Shown here: one piece after another, positions 1 through 8,464 of the stretch
Numbering within the stretch: position 1 is the stretch's first letter
Layout: each line of letters begins with the position of its first letter
Assembly (NCBI GenBank): GCA_003233055.1
Contig: QIKP01000055.1
Span: 16,722 to 80,721 of the forward strand
Source: Planctomycetaceae bacterium
Lineage (GTDB): Bacteria > Planctomycetota > Planctomycetia > Pirellulales > Lacipirellulaceae
DNA: 64,000 nt
Direction of reading: 5' to 3'
Notes under the pieces: model-generated
Told to the model about the DNA's origin: nothing
What the model saw: only the letters and a program-made list of their open reading frames with translations
Database searches by the model: none
Program-made: the position numbers and the translations under genes

Positions 1-1
1 G

Positions 2-424
2 TCCGCCCGTGACGATCTGTGGAGCCACGCCCTCGAACTGGGGCAGTTGCAACCGATTACCGGCCTGGGGCTCAACGGATACCGCGCCAATAGCTGGACC
101 TACCCCCACAATCTTTTTCTCGAAGTATGGGTCGAAGGGGGGGCGGTTGGCCTGACGCTATTGCTTCTGGCTGGTGCCGTCTTTTTGCATGGAGCGTGGC
201 GATCTCGGCACCAAATATCGAGTGCCGCAGTCGCCGCCCTCGTGCTGGCAACCGTTGCAGCGCAAACCAGTGGCGACCTGTTCGACAGCCGGGGCGTCTT
301 CCTGCTTATGGCTCTCATTTCGCCGGTAGCCGCTGTGCAACCCAACGCCGTGCGATGGAGTAACAACACGATTCGTGCGAGAAAACCATTGCCCTCAGGC
401 GATGCAAAGCCGGCAATGGCCTAA
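2..424 (+). CDS. O-antigen ligase / polysaccharide polymerase-like membrane protein, C-terminal fragment (starts upstream of window)
   Basis: Frame is open from base 2 (SARDDLWSHALELGQLQPITGLGLNGYRANSWTYPHNLFLEVWVEGGAVGLTLLLLA); the PHNLFLEVWVEGG pattern is typical of O-antigen ligase C-termini. Confidence 0.7.
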   Translation, partial: SARDDLWSHALELGQLQPITGLGLNGYRANSWTYPHNLFLEVWVEGGAVGLTLLLLAGAVFLHGAWRSRHQISSAAVAALVLATVAAQTSGDLFDSRGVFLLMALISPVAAVQPNAVRWSNNTIRARKPLPSGDAKPAMA

Positions 425-599
425 CGGCGGCCGGCTCTTCACCCAGTAGGTCGGGCTTCGAGCCCGATGCCCTTTCCCTGACACTATTTTCACCCGACGC
501 TGCCGCTAACCCTGGAGCCCCCCGACGAGGCGTAGCTCGTCGGCTATTCGGATTTTGCTACTTCCACAACGACCGAACTCGCTGGTTGCGGAAGCAAGC

Positions 600-1541
600 T
601 CAAGCGGCGATGGCGACTTTGGTGGACGGCATCGCTTCGACGGCGGCAACGATCGCGGCGCGGTCCATGCCGTACTGCGAGCGCAAATATTGCTGGCTTC
701 CAACGACCGACGAAAAGGTATTGCGCAAGCCAATTCGTTGGAAGTGACGTGGCATAACACCCGCTTCCATGAGATTTTCGGCCACCGCGCTGCCGAGACC
801 TCCTTCCACCGTATGCTCTTCGATGGTTAGAAGACCCCCTGTTTCACGGGCAGCTCGTACGAGGACTTCGACATCGAGCGGCTTCAAGGTATGCACGCTG
901 AGCACTCGGCAATGGCATCCCTTGCTCTTCAGTTCCTCCGCTGCCGCTAGGGCTTCGCCAAGAATTCCGCCAGTGGCGACCAGCGTGCAGTCGTCCCCTT
1001 CTCGCAATTGACGAATTTTTCCTAGCTCGAATTGCTCTCCCGGCTGCTGGGTGTTTTCGGCGGCTGATTTGTCGAGCCGAAGGAAGGACGTCCCAGGTTG
1101 GGTGGCGAGCGCTTCGGTCGCTTCGGCCGCTTCCCATTTGTCGCCTGGTGCGACAACGGTCAAGCCGGGCAACGACCGCATGATGGCGAGGTCCTCGGTC
1201 GCATGGTGGGAAATTCCCAACGCACCGTAACTGAAACCTCCGCCGATCGAAACGACGTTGACATTGCAGTCGTGATAGGCGGCGTCGTTGCGAATTTGCT
1301 CCAGGCATCGCATGAAGACAAAATTGGCGATCGAGTAGGTGAATACAACATGCCCCTCCAGTGCCAGTCCCGTCGCGAGGCCGGTCATGCTTTGTTCGGC
1401 GACACCCGCATTGATAAATTGCTTCGGGAATCGCTCGCGAAAATCATCGAGCACCCCGAAGCCGAGGTCACCCGTGATCAGTACGATACGCGGATCGGCT
1501 TCGGCCATGCGCGTGAGTCGTTCGATAAATTCGTCTCTCAT
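600..1541 (-). CDS. transketolase, C-terminal subunit
   Basis: MRDEFIERLTRMAEADPRIVLITGDLGFGV...FINAGVAEQSMTGLATGLALEGHVVFTYSIANF; start overlaps the stop of the N-terminal subunit (ATGA at 1538-1541). Confidence 0.9.
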   Translation of the reverse strand: MRDEFIERLTRMAEADPRIVLITGDLGFGVLDDFRERFPKQFINAGVAEQSMTGLATGLALEGHVVFTYSIANFVFMRCLEQIRNDAAYHDCNVNVVSIGGGFSYGALGISHHATEDLAIMRSLPGLTVVAPGDKWEAAEATEALATQPGTSFLRLDKSAAENTQQPGEQFELGKIRQLREGDDCTLVATGGILGEALAAAEELKSKGCHCRVLSVHTLKPLDVEVLVRAARETGGLLTIEEHTVEGGLGSAVAENLMEAGVMPRHFQRIGLRNTFSSVVGSQQYLRSQYGMDRAAIVAAVEAMPSTKVAIAA

Positions 1542-2341
1542 GCTACTTCCTTTAGTTCCTGCAGTGCCGCGGCCAGTTCTTCGCCCTGGGGACTGCGGTA
1601 ATGCCAAAGCACGGAGTCTTCCATGAACGAGACTCCTTTTCCCTTGGTGGTATGTGCCAATACGCAAGTTGGCTTGCCGGGAGCCGACGTTTCGAGTCGC
1701 TCACGCAACTTGGCGTGGTCGTGGCCATCGACCTCCTCGACGTGCCAGCCAAAGCTACGCCATTTGTCGGCGAACGGCTCCAGCGCGAGTGTCTCGGAGA
1801 CCGACGCCAAGCTTTGGATTTTATTGAAGTCGACGATTGCCACGAGGTTGTCGAGTTGGTGGTGGGCGGCAAACAAGATCGATTCCCAGTTGGAGCCTTC
1901 GTCACATTCGCCATCGCCCAGCAGCACAAAAACTCGGTGCCCCGCGCCCCGCAACTTGGCGGAGTAAGCCATCCCCGTGCCGACAGGCAACCCATGCCCC
2001 AGTGACCCGGTGGAGAACTCCACACCCGGAATCCCTTTATGCGAAACATGCCCGCTCAGCTTGGAGCCATCTTGATAGTGAGTGCGAAGGTTTTCTACCG
2101 GGAAAAAACCGACCTCCGCTAGCGCGGCATAGACGCCTGCGCCGGCGTGCCCCTTACTGAGGAGGAACCGATCACGATCTGCTTTGCGAGGGTCTGCAGG
2201 GTCGATGTTCATTACCGAACCGTAGAGCACCGCCACGATGTCGGCCATCGACAAGATGGCACCGACATGAGAGCTTCCTCCGCGGCTGGTCATGTGGACC
2301 GCATCGATCCGAATTTTTCGAGCGAGTTCTTGAGTATTCAT
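1538..2341 (-). CDS. transketolase, N-terminal subunit (TPP-binding)
   Basis: MNTQELARKIRIDAVHMTSRGGSSHVGAILSMADIVAVLYG...LLGDGECDEGSNWE (TPP motif). Confidence 0.92.
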   Translation of the reverse strand: MNTQELARKIRIDAVHMTSRGGSSHVGAILSMADIVAVLYGSVMNIDPADPRKADRDRFLLSKGHAGAGVYAALAEVGFFPVENLRTHYQDGSKLSGHVSHKGIPGVEFSTGSLGHGLPVGTGMAYSAKLRGAGHRVFVLLGDGECDEGSNWESILFAAHHQLDNLVAIVDFNKIQSLASVSETLALEPFADKWRSFGWHVEEVDGHDHAKLRERLETSAPGKPTCVLAHTTKGKGVSFMEDSVLWHYRSPQGEELAAALQELKEVA

Positions 2342-2366
2342 GATGTTACGGAGCGGGAGGATGCGT

Positions 2367-3335
2367 TTATGCCGCCGATGAAGGGGAGCGAGAAAGGAAA
2401 GCCGCTGACGGGCGGCTCACAAACATCGAGGAGAGCGTCGCCAAGGTTTCGGCTGGTTTGCTTGCGAACCGACTATCCAAGGGAATCGCCGACGCTTGCA
2501 ATTGCCGAAGCGATGGGGCATCAGGTTCGGCTTCCATGAGCAGTACCTCTTGCTCGCTCTGGGCGTATATCTGCTCGAAGTCGTCGCATTGCAGCCGGTT
2601 CATGTACATGTAGCGATTGCCTGCCAAACGATCCCACTGCCGGTCGTTGTAACGCAGGAAGTGAAACGCCGGCAGCGACTTGTCGACATGAGAAAAATGA
2701 TCGCTGTGGTCGATGCAATGGACGAACAAGCCTCGCTCACGGAGGACGCGGTTTCCTTCTCGCAAGATGCCAACGAGCGTTTCTCGCGGGATATGCTCGA
2801 AGACGTTGCTCGAGACATGAAAGTCGATGGAATTTGCCGCAAGATCGAGGCGAGTTGCATCGGCGGGTGCAAGGTACTCGATGTGGGCAAGCCGAAGCAG
2901 TTCGTTCAGGCCTTGCTTTTCGACATCCCAACAGAGTAACTGGTCAAGCCGGTTCGGTTGATACTCCAGGCCATCGAGACTCTCCAGGAAATCCTCAGGA
3001 TTCCTTTGGAGGTAGGCAATGTCTTCGGCAATCAGCTCGACTTTCAAATAGTGATTCAGATCGACGGTGATGACTCGTTCGGCACCCAAAATCCACATCA
3101 CGATCGGAAGATTCAGCCGGCGTCCGGTACCGACTTCCATGCAGGTCCCCCCGGCAATCTTCCCGCCCTGGGCCAAAATCGCTCGCGCCATTCGAGCGGC
3201 GGCTTCGATTTGCGAACTTGGGTTCAGTCGGCGCAGCGCACCAAACCGCCGCTGCATCCAGTAGTAGGCAGGGTAGCTCATGCGGGCTGGCAACTTGGCC
3301 AGCGTGCTTTGAATCGCCGCTTTCACTCTCCAATC
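2367..3335 (-). CDS. class I SAM-dependent methyltransferase
   Basis: GGTCMEVGTGRRLNLPIVMWILGAERVITVDLNHYL (SAM-binding motif I); start chosen near MDWRVKAAIQ, approximate. Confidence 0.75.
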   Translation of the reverse strand, partial: DWRVKAAIQSTLAKLPARMSYPAYYWMQRRFGALRRLNPSSQIEAAARMARAILAQGGKIAGGTCMEVGTGRRLNLPIVMWILGAERVITVDLNHYLKVELIAEDIAYLQRNPEDFLESLDGLEYQPNRLDQLLCWDVEKQGLNELLRLAHIEYLAPADATRLDLAANSIDFHVSSNVFEHIPRETLVGILREGNRVLRERGLFVHCIDHSDHFSHVDKSLPAFHFLRYNDRQWDRLAGNRYMYMNRLQCDDFEQIYAQSEQEVLLMEAEPDAPSLRQLQASAIPLDSRFASKPAETLATLSSMFVSRPSAAFLSRSPSSAA

Positions 3336-3389
3336 CATTGGAGCCTCCCGGTCCATCGTGGCAAAGCAGGCTCCTCGCAATCCATTGCG

Positions 3390-4541
3390 CTAAGCTACCC
3401 TCGTTCGGCTTTGCGTGTTCGCTTGGTAGAACTCCTGAATGCATCCACAAACGTAGAGCACGTCTTCGTCCAGCAAGGAAGTATTCAGAGGCAGCATTAA
3501 CATCCGTTCAAACAGCTTTTCTGTAAAGGGCAGCTTCTGATCAAAACCAAGGGCGGGAAACTGATGCACGGCTTTGCCGCTCCATTGGACCAGGGTCCCG
3601 ACGCCACGAGATTTTAGGTAATCTTGCAATCGGTCGCGATCGGAGGCTTCGATCTCAAAGTTTTGGAAAATATCGAAGTGCTTCGGGCTACTGTCGGGGG
3701 CAGGAGGGAGGACCAAATCTTCGTGTCCACTTAGTTCGCCGTGGTAGATGCTAGCAATCTCGCGACGCCGGGCGATGTCCGCATCGTAGGAGGCGAATTT
3801 ATGGTTCAGGATGGCTGCTTGGAGATTATCAAGGCGGGAGTTCAGGCCCCAAGCGACGACCTCCCCCTCCTCGTTCCGACCATGGTCTCGCAGCAATTTG
3901 ACCTGCCGATAAACCTCCTCGTCGCTGGTGATCAAACAACCGCCATCTCCTAGGCATCCCAGCGTCTTCGCCGGATAGAAGCTGATGCACCCCGCCACGC
4001 CAAACGTGCCAGCGTGGCGGCCCTTGTACGTTGATCCAAGCGATTGGGCCGCATCTTCGATTATCAGCAGGTCGTGACGGTCGGCGATCTCTTGCAAGGC
4101 GTCCATGTCGGCGGTTCGCCCATTCAGTTGCGTCGGCATGATCGCCCTGGTTCGCGGGGTAACGGCTCGCTCGACCGCCTGGGGGTCGATCAGATGATCG
4201 TCACCGCAGTCGACCGGCACCGGTGTCGCGCCGGCGAAATGCACGGCCGCCGGCGTAGCGACCATCGTGTGGGAGCAAAAAATCACTTCGTCGCCTGGCC
4301 CGATCCCCGCCGCACGCACAGCAAAATGGAGGGCGTCGGTCGCGTTGGCCAGTCCGAGCACGTACTTGCTGCCAACGTATTGGGCGACCGACTGCTCGAA
4401 GTCCGCCAGGTCCTTTTGCATGATGTAAGCACCCCGACGGCCCACCTCTTGCACGATCGAGAGGATGGCCTCTTCGTCCGACTTAAAGACGGAGGGATAG
4501 TTGAAAAAAGGGACCGTTCGTTTGTTTTCGGAGTGCGACAC
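3390..4541 (-). CDS. DegT/DnrJ/EryC1/StrS family PLP-dependent aminotransferase
   Basis: YVGSKYVLGLANATDALHFAVRAAGIGPGDEVIF...EDAAQSLGSTYKGRHAGTFGVAGCISFYPAKTLGCLGDGG, canonical DegT motifs. Confidence 0.95.
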   Translation of the reverse strand: MSHSENKRTVPFFNYPSVFKSDEEAILSIVQEVGRRGAYIMQKDLADFEQSVAQYVGSKYVLGLANATDALHFAVRAAGIGPGDEVIFCSHTMVATPAAVHFAGATPVPVDCGDDHLIDPQAVERAVTPRTRAIMPTQLNGRTADMDALQEIADRHDLLIIEDAAQSLGSTYKGRHAGTFGVAGCISFYPAKTLGCLGDGGCLITSDEEVYRQVKLLRDHGRNEEGEVVAWGLNSRLDNLQAAILNHKFASYDADIARRREIASIYHGELSGHEDLVLPPAPDSSPKHFDIFQNFEIEASDRDRLQDYLKSRGVGTLVQWSGKAVHQFPALGFDQKLPFTEKLFERMLMLPLNTSLLDEDVLYVCGCIQEFYQANTQSRTRVA

Positions 4542-4586
4542 GTTGGAATTCCTTTTCCGGGTGATGTCGGTGAATGCCCTGCTCGA

Positions 4587-5237
4587 CTAGGCCGCCTGCT
4601 GAGGAGGCAACGGAGCCGCTTCGGGAATGTCGTAGGTATAGACGAGTGACGGGTCGCCCGCATGGATTTCTAGCTCGGAATGCTGGACAGCGCTGAGCGA
4701 TTCATAAAATCGTTGCGCGCTCCCCTGTTTCGCGCCCGTGACGATGCGAATGCTGCCAACCTGTCGGTCGCGAAATTCGGCCACCAACTCCCCAAAAAGC
4801 TGCTTGCCAATGCCGAGCCGCTGGCAATGCTGATCGACGCAAAAATTAAGGATCTCCGCACTTGGGAGCTGTAAATCTCGGTGCCGAGAGGGGTAGAGTA
4901 GCGTTTCGGCGACGCGACGAAGTCTCGCTGTGGACAATAGCTTCGGCAGCAGCGTGACGACCGCTCGCAGGCCGCCAGTCATCAGGAAATTCCGATAAAC
5001 CTTCTTCGTGTCGGTCGAGCCGCAAATGAAGCCGAAGACTCGCCCTTCGCTGACTGCGGCGATGAGAAAGGCGTGGGGCGATCGTGACAGTGACCGATAA
5101 AGCCGCTGCAAAAAATCAGCTCCCAGGCTACTCAGGAATCCCTGTCCGATCTCTTGTTGGTGAAGGTTGGCCAACTGGGAAAAATAGGAGTCGGGCGCGT
5201 CGCGCGTGATCCGTTCGATTTGATAGGGAGTCTTCAT
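4587..5237 (-). CDS. GNAT family N-acetyltransferase
   Basis: MKTPYQIERITRDAPDSYFSQLANLHQQEIGQGF...FCVDQHCQRLGIGKQLFGELVAEFRDR (acetyl-CoA binding loop); ATGA overlap with upstream CDS. Confidence 0.8.
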   Translation of the reverse strand: MKTPYQIERITRDAPDSYFSQLANLHQQEIGQGFLSSLGADFLQRLYRSLSRSPHAFLIAAVSEGRVFGFICGSTDTKKVYRNFLMTGGLRAVVTLLPKLLSTARLRRVAETLLYPSRHRDLQLPSAEILNFCVDQHCQRLGIGKQLFGELVAEFRDRQVGSIRIVTGAKQGSAQRFYESLSAVQHSELEIHAGDPSLVYTYDIPEAAPLPPQQAA

Positions 5238-6376
5238 CAGGCAGCCTCCTGCAATAGTTCGACAGCGCGGCCAATGTAACGGCGGGTCACGCGGCGATGC
5301 GTCGGCAACGAGACGACTTCCGCAGCTCTTTGCTCGGCATGGGGGCACGAATCCGCCTGGTAATTCACTTGCTCGGCGTTCCGTTGCGTGAGCGGATGGA
5401 TCGGCGTGTTGTACCACTCCGCCAGTTCAATGCCTTGCTGACTCGCGTTGGCGAGCAACCGAGGTTTGTCGGGAACTCGCAGTGGGTAGCGAGCAAAGAC
5501 CGCCTCGTCTCCGTCGTTGATCAAGGGGTGCGTGACGTGGGGCGAATCGACGCCTGCTTGATACTGCTCGACCACCTGCCGAGCATGGGAGGCGTGTTGC
5601 TCGACGTGGCCCAACGCGCGGAAGAGCCGGCGGCGGAATCGTGGAGCCATGCCCCATCGAAAATCGTGAGACGCCCCGTTCCCCTCTTCCGGAATGGCGT
5701 TGTAGTTGCCCTTAGCCAAGCCGATTTTGGAGGATCGGTGAAACAGCCTCCGAAGCGTCCAGTACCACTGAGGGCGATAAAGGGCCCAGTAGGCGAGGTA
5801 CTGCGCCTCCAGCTTTAGCTGCGGTAACAAGCCAGGATTTCCGAGCGACTGATGCTCTTTTTCTAAACGCTCAAAAAGCTCAGGGTGATTGGCGGTCGCG
5901 CTGCCACCTAGGCCGGCGACGATCGGCTTCCCCCACTCGTAAGAGTAAAAGGCGGCTGCCCCGAAGGTCCCAACTCGCTGGCCATCAATTTTCGAGGCCA
6001 AGGTATGGCAGCAATCTTCGATGACCGGGAGACCCCATTTCTCAGCCACCTTCAGAATGCGTTGGATGTCGGCAGGAATTCCAAAGGTGTGCTGCACCAC
6101 AATGGCTTTGGTACGCGCATCGAGCTTCTGTTCCAAGTCCCGGGCGTCGAGATTGAATCCGTCGCCGGTGATGTCGATGAACAACGGGCGAGCGCCGGTT
6201 GCCATGATCCCCTCGGGAACCGCAAGGCAAGTGAACGCCTGCGTGGCCACCTCATCGCCGCTGCCGATGCCGAGCGCCTGGAGAATCGAGTAGAGCGCCA
6301 CCCGCCCACGGAAGTAAGTCAGCTTCGGCAGGCAGAAAGTCGGTTCGTCGGAGGGGGAATTCGTTAACCGGGTCAT
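5237..6376 (-). CDS. second DegT/DnrJ/EryC1/StrS-like aminotransferase (divergent)
   Basis: MTRLTNSPSDEPTFCLPKLTYFRGRVALYSILQALGIGSGDEVATQAFTCLAVPEGIMATGARPLFIDI...GLPVIEDCCHTLASKIDGQRVGTFGAAAFYSYEWGKPIVAGLGGSA. Confidence 0.85.
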   Translation of the reverse strand: MTRLTNSPSDEPTFCLPKLTYFRGRVALYSILQALGIGSGDEVATQAFTCLAVPEGIMATGARPLFIDITGDGFNLDARDLEQKLDARTKAIVVQHTFGIPADIQRILKVAEKWGLPVIEDCCHTLASKIDGQRVGTFGAAAFYSYEWGKPIVAGLGGSATANHPELFERLEKEHQSLGNPGLLPQLKLEAQYLAYWALYRPQWYWTLRRLFHRSSKIGLAKGNYNAIPEEGNGASHDFRWGMAPRFRRRLFRALGHVEQHASHARQVVEQYQAGVDSPHVTHPLINDGDEAVFARYPLRVPDKPRLLANASQQGIELAEWYNTPIHPLTQRNAEQVNYQADSCPHAEQRAAEVVSLPTHRRVTRRYIGRAVELLQEAA

Positions 6377-7494
6377 GCTGCCTGCCCCCAGGAGGAGGGA
6401 AAAGAGGGAGACTCCGGCATCGCTTTTCCTTGCCAACGCGACACGAGCATCCCCGCCCATGCGCCAAGGCCATACCCGTAGTGGGTTACCGAAAACAATA
6501 GAAGCAAAAATGGTAGCAGCAGTGGTGAACGATTTCGGACCGCTTCCCGGGAAGAAAACCAAGCGGCCGTGAGCCAGTAAAGGGCTATCGGAGCGGTCGC
6601 CATTGCGGCATAGGCGGGTGCGAACAAGCCAATCACCACGGCCAACAGGTTCCATGCCACGAAAAGTGGGGGAATCCAATTCCGCGACGATCGCATACGA
6701 GTCTCGGTGAAACGATCCGCGTAAAAAACCCAGAACGCCCCTTGGTAGACCCATCGGGCATAGTCCTGCAGGCCCGTGCGAGGATAGTAGGTGCAGCGGA
6801 CGGCAGGGTCCAAGACGATTTTTCCGCCATGGGCAACCAGCCGCAAGTTGAATTCGCGGTCCTGAGTTCTCAGCAGTCCTCGGTTGAATAAACCAATCTT
6901 GGCAAACACCTCACGGCGGTAGCAGCCACAAAAAACCGTGTCGACCTCTCGTGGCTCGGCACTCTTGACGCCTGTCCGGTAGACCGCGTTTCCAGCAGCG
7001 AAAGGGTGCGAGATGGCAATCCCCACCGCCTGCTGCCATGCTCCCTCTCCCGAGCTGGTAACACGAACTCCCCCCATGTTGTCGGCGTCGTACTCGTCGA
7101 GCCCACGAACCAGTCGGCTAATGTAATCCGACTCGTACTCCGCATGGGCGTCGATTCGCATGACCACCTCGGAATCGGTCGCTTCGATAGCGAGGTTCAA
7201 CGCGGCCGGCTTGTTCCTTTGGGGATTGTCGAGCAATCGAATGTTTGAAAACCGTTTCGCGTACTGGGCGACGATCTCTCGCGTCTGGTCGTCACTCATG
7301 CCATCCACGACGACGATGTCGAGAAATCGGAGGTCGTAGTCGTTCGCGAGAATCGAGTCGAGACACCGTGCAAGGTACTTTTCTTCGTTGCGACAAGGAA
7401 TAATCACCGCCACGCGCTTGGTACCGCGAGAGGGGACAGCTTCGGGGCGGGCCACGTGATCGTCTTCGAGATTTTGAGGCCGAATGGTTTTCAT
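6373..7494 (-). CDS. glycosyltransferase family 2 with C-terminal membrane segments
   Basis: VAVIIPCRNEEKYLARCLDSILANDYDLRFLDIVVVDGMSDDQTREIV; start set to MKTIRPQNL. Confidence 0.9.
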   Translation of the reverse strand: MKTIRPQNLEDDHVARPEAVPSRGTKRVAVIIPCRNEEKYLARCLDSILANDYDLRFLDIVVVDGMSDDQTREIVAQYAKRFSNIRLLDNPQRNKPAALNLAIEATDSEVVMRIDAHAEYESDYISRLVRGLDEYDADNMGGVRVTSSGEGAWQQAVGIAISHPFAAGNAVYRTGVKSAEPREVDTVFCGCYRREVFAKIGLFNRGLLRTQDREFNLRLVAHGGKIVLDPAVRCTYYPRTGLQDYARWVYQGAFWVFYADRFTETRMRSSRNWIPPLFVAWNLLAVVIGLFAPAYAAMATAPIALYWLTAAWFSSREAVRNRSPLLLPFLLLLFSVTHYGYGLGAWAGMLVSRWQGKAMPESPSFPSSWGQAA

Positions 7495-8159
7495 GCGGCT
7501 TTCCTTAACTCGATCGCCTGGGTCGCGGGCGTTGGCTTGTCGTAGGTAGCAATCTCGCGCGGCACAAAGTCGGAATTCAACAGTTTGCCGAAGGTGTAGC
7601 TGATGATTTTGAGGTCGGTCCACAAAGAATGCTGTCGCGCGTATTTCAGTTGAAGCAGTAGCTTCGTGGGGCGAATGAGTTCCAAGTAAGCCTGGTCCGG
7701 GTCCTCGGCACCTGCTAGCACGGCCCCTTCGTCGGAGTTCCAAATCGACGCCCAGTCCGTTATGCCGGGCCGCATCGTAAGGATGAGTTGCTCCTGCTCG
7801 GTGTAAAGATCGACGTATTCCTGCACCTCGGGACGCGGGCCCACGAAGCTCATTTGGCCCAACAAGACATTGAATAGCTGCGGCAGCTCATCGAGCTTGA
7901 ACCGGCGAAGCACCTTGCCAGCACGGGTGATTCGCACGTCGGAGGCGGAAGTCGACGAGCCCCCCAACCGCTCGGCGTTGGCAACCATCGTGCGGAATTT
8001 TGCAATCTTGAACGGCTTGTTGAATCGCCCCACACGGGTGCCCAGGTAGAGAATGGGTCCTGCCGATTCGAGTCGAATCAATACCGCGATCACCAGTAGC
8101 ACCGGGCTCACAGCAACTAATCCGACAGAGGCTAGCAATAGATCGAACGCGCGTTTCAT
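7491..8159 (-). CDS. bacterial sugar transferase (undecaprenyl-phosphate glycosyl-1-phosphate transferase type)
   Basis: MKRAFDLLLASVGLVAVSPVLLVIAVLIRLESAGPILYLGTRVGRFNKPFKIAKFRTMV...RFKLDELPQLFNVLLGQMSFVGPRPEV. Confidence 0.95.
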   Translation of the reverse strand: MKRAFDLLLASVGLVAVSPVLLVIAVLIRLESAGPILYLGTRVGRFNKPFKIAKFRTMVANAERLGGSSTSASDVRITRAGKVLRRFKLDELPQLFNVLLGQMSFVGPRPEVQEYVDLYTEQEQLILTMRPGITDWASIWNSDEGAVLAGAEDPDQAYLELIRPTKLLLQLKYARQHSLWTDLKIISYTFGKLLNSDFVPREIATYDKPTPATQAIELRKAA

Positions 8160-8464
8160 GCAAACTCCGGGCACTCGTCAATCAGAACGGGGCGCAACGC
8201 CTCTCAAGGCGACCGAAGGTAACTAGCAAACCGGCAATTCGAGGTCAATTGCGGCTCTTGCACTCGGAGAGGGAGAGAGCACCGAGTGCGCAACAGAAAC
8301 GGCTCATCACGCCAGGGTTGCTAGCAATCGTGGAACTGGCGGTCGTGTGGAGATCGATCGTGCTCTGGTGCCTTAGACGGAGGGCCGGAGCCGGCTACCG
8401 CAGCATCGGGCGAAAAGTGTCGGGCTGGAAGCCCGCCCTACTGGCCGTGAACGACCCGTCAGAT

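Noticed and set aside
5237-6376. Possible catalytically dead DegT homolog
   Set aside because: A candidate PLP lysine is still present in FYSYEWGKPIVAGLGG, so loss of function cannot be claimed from sequence alone.
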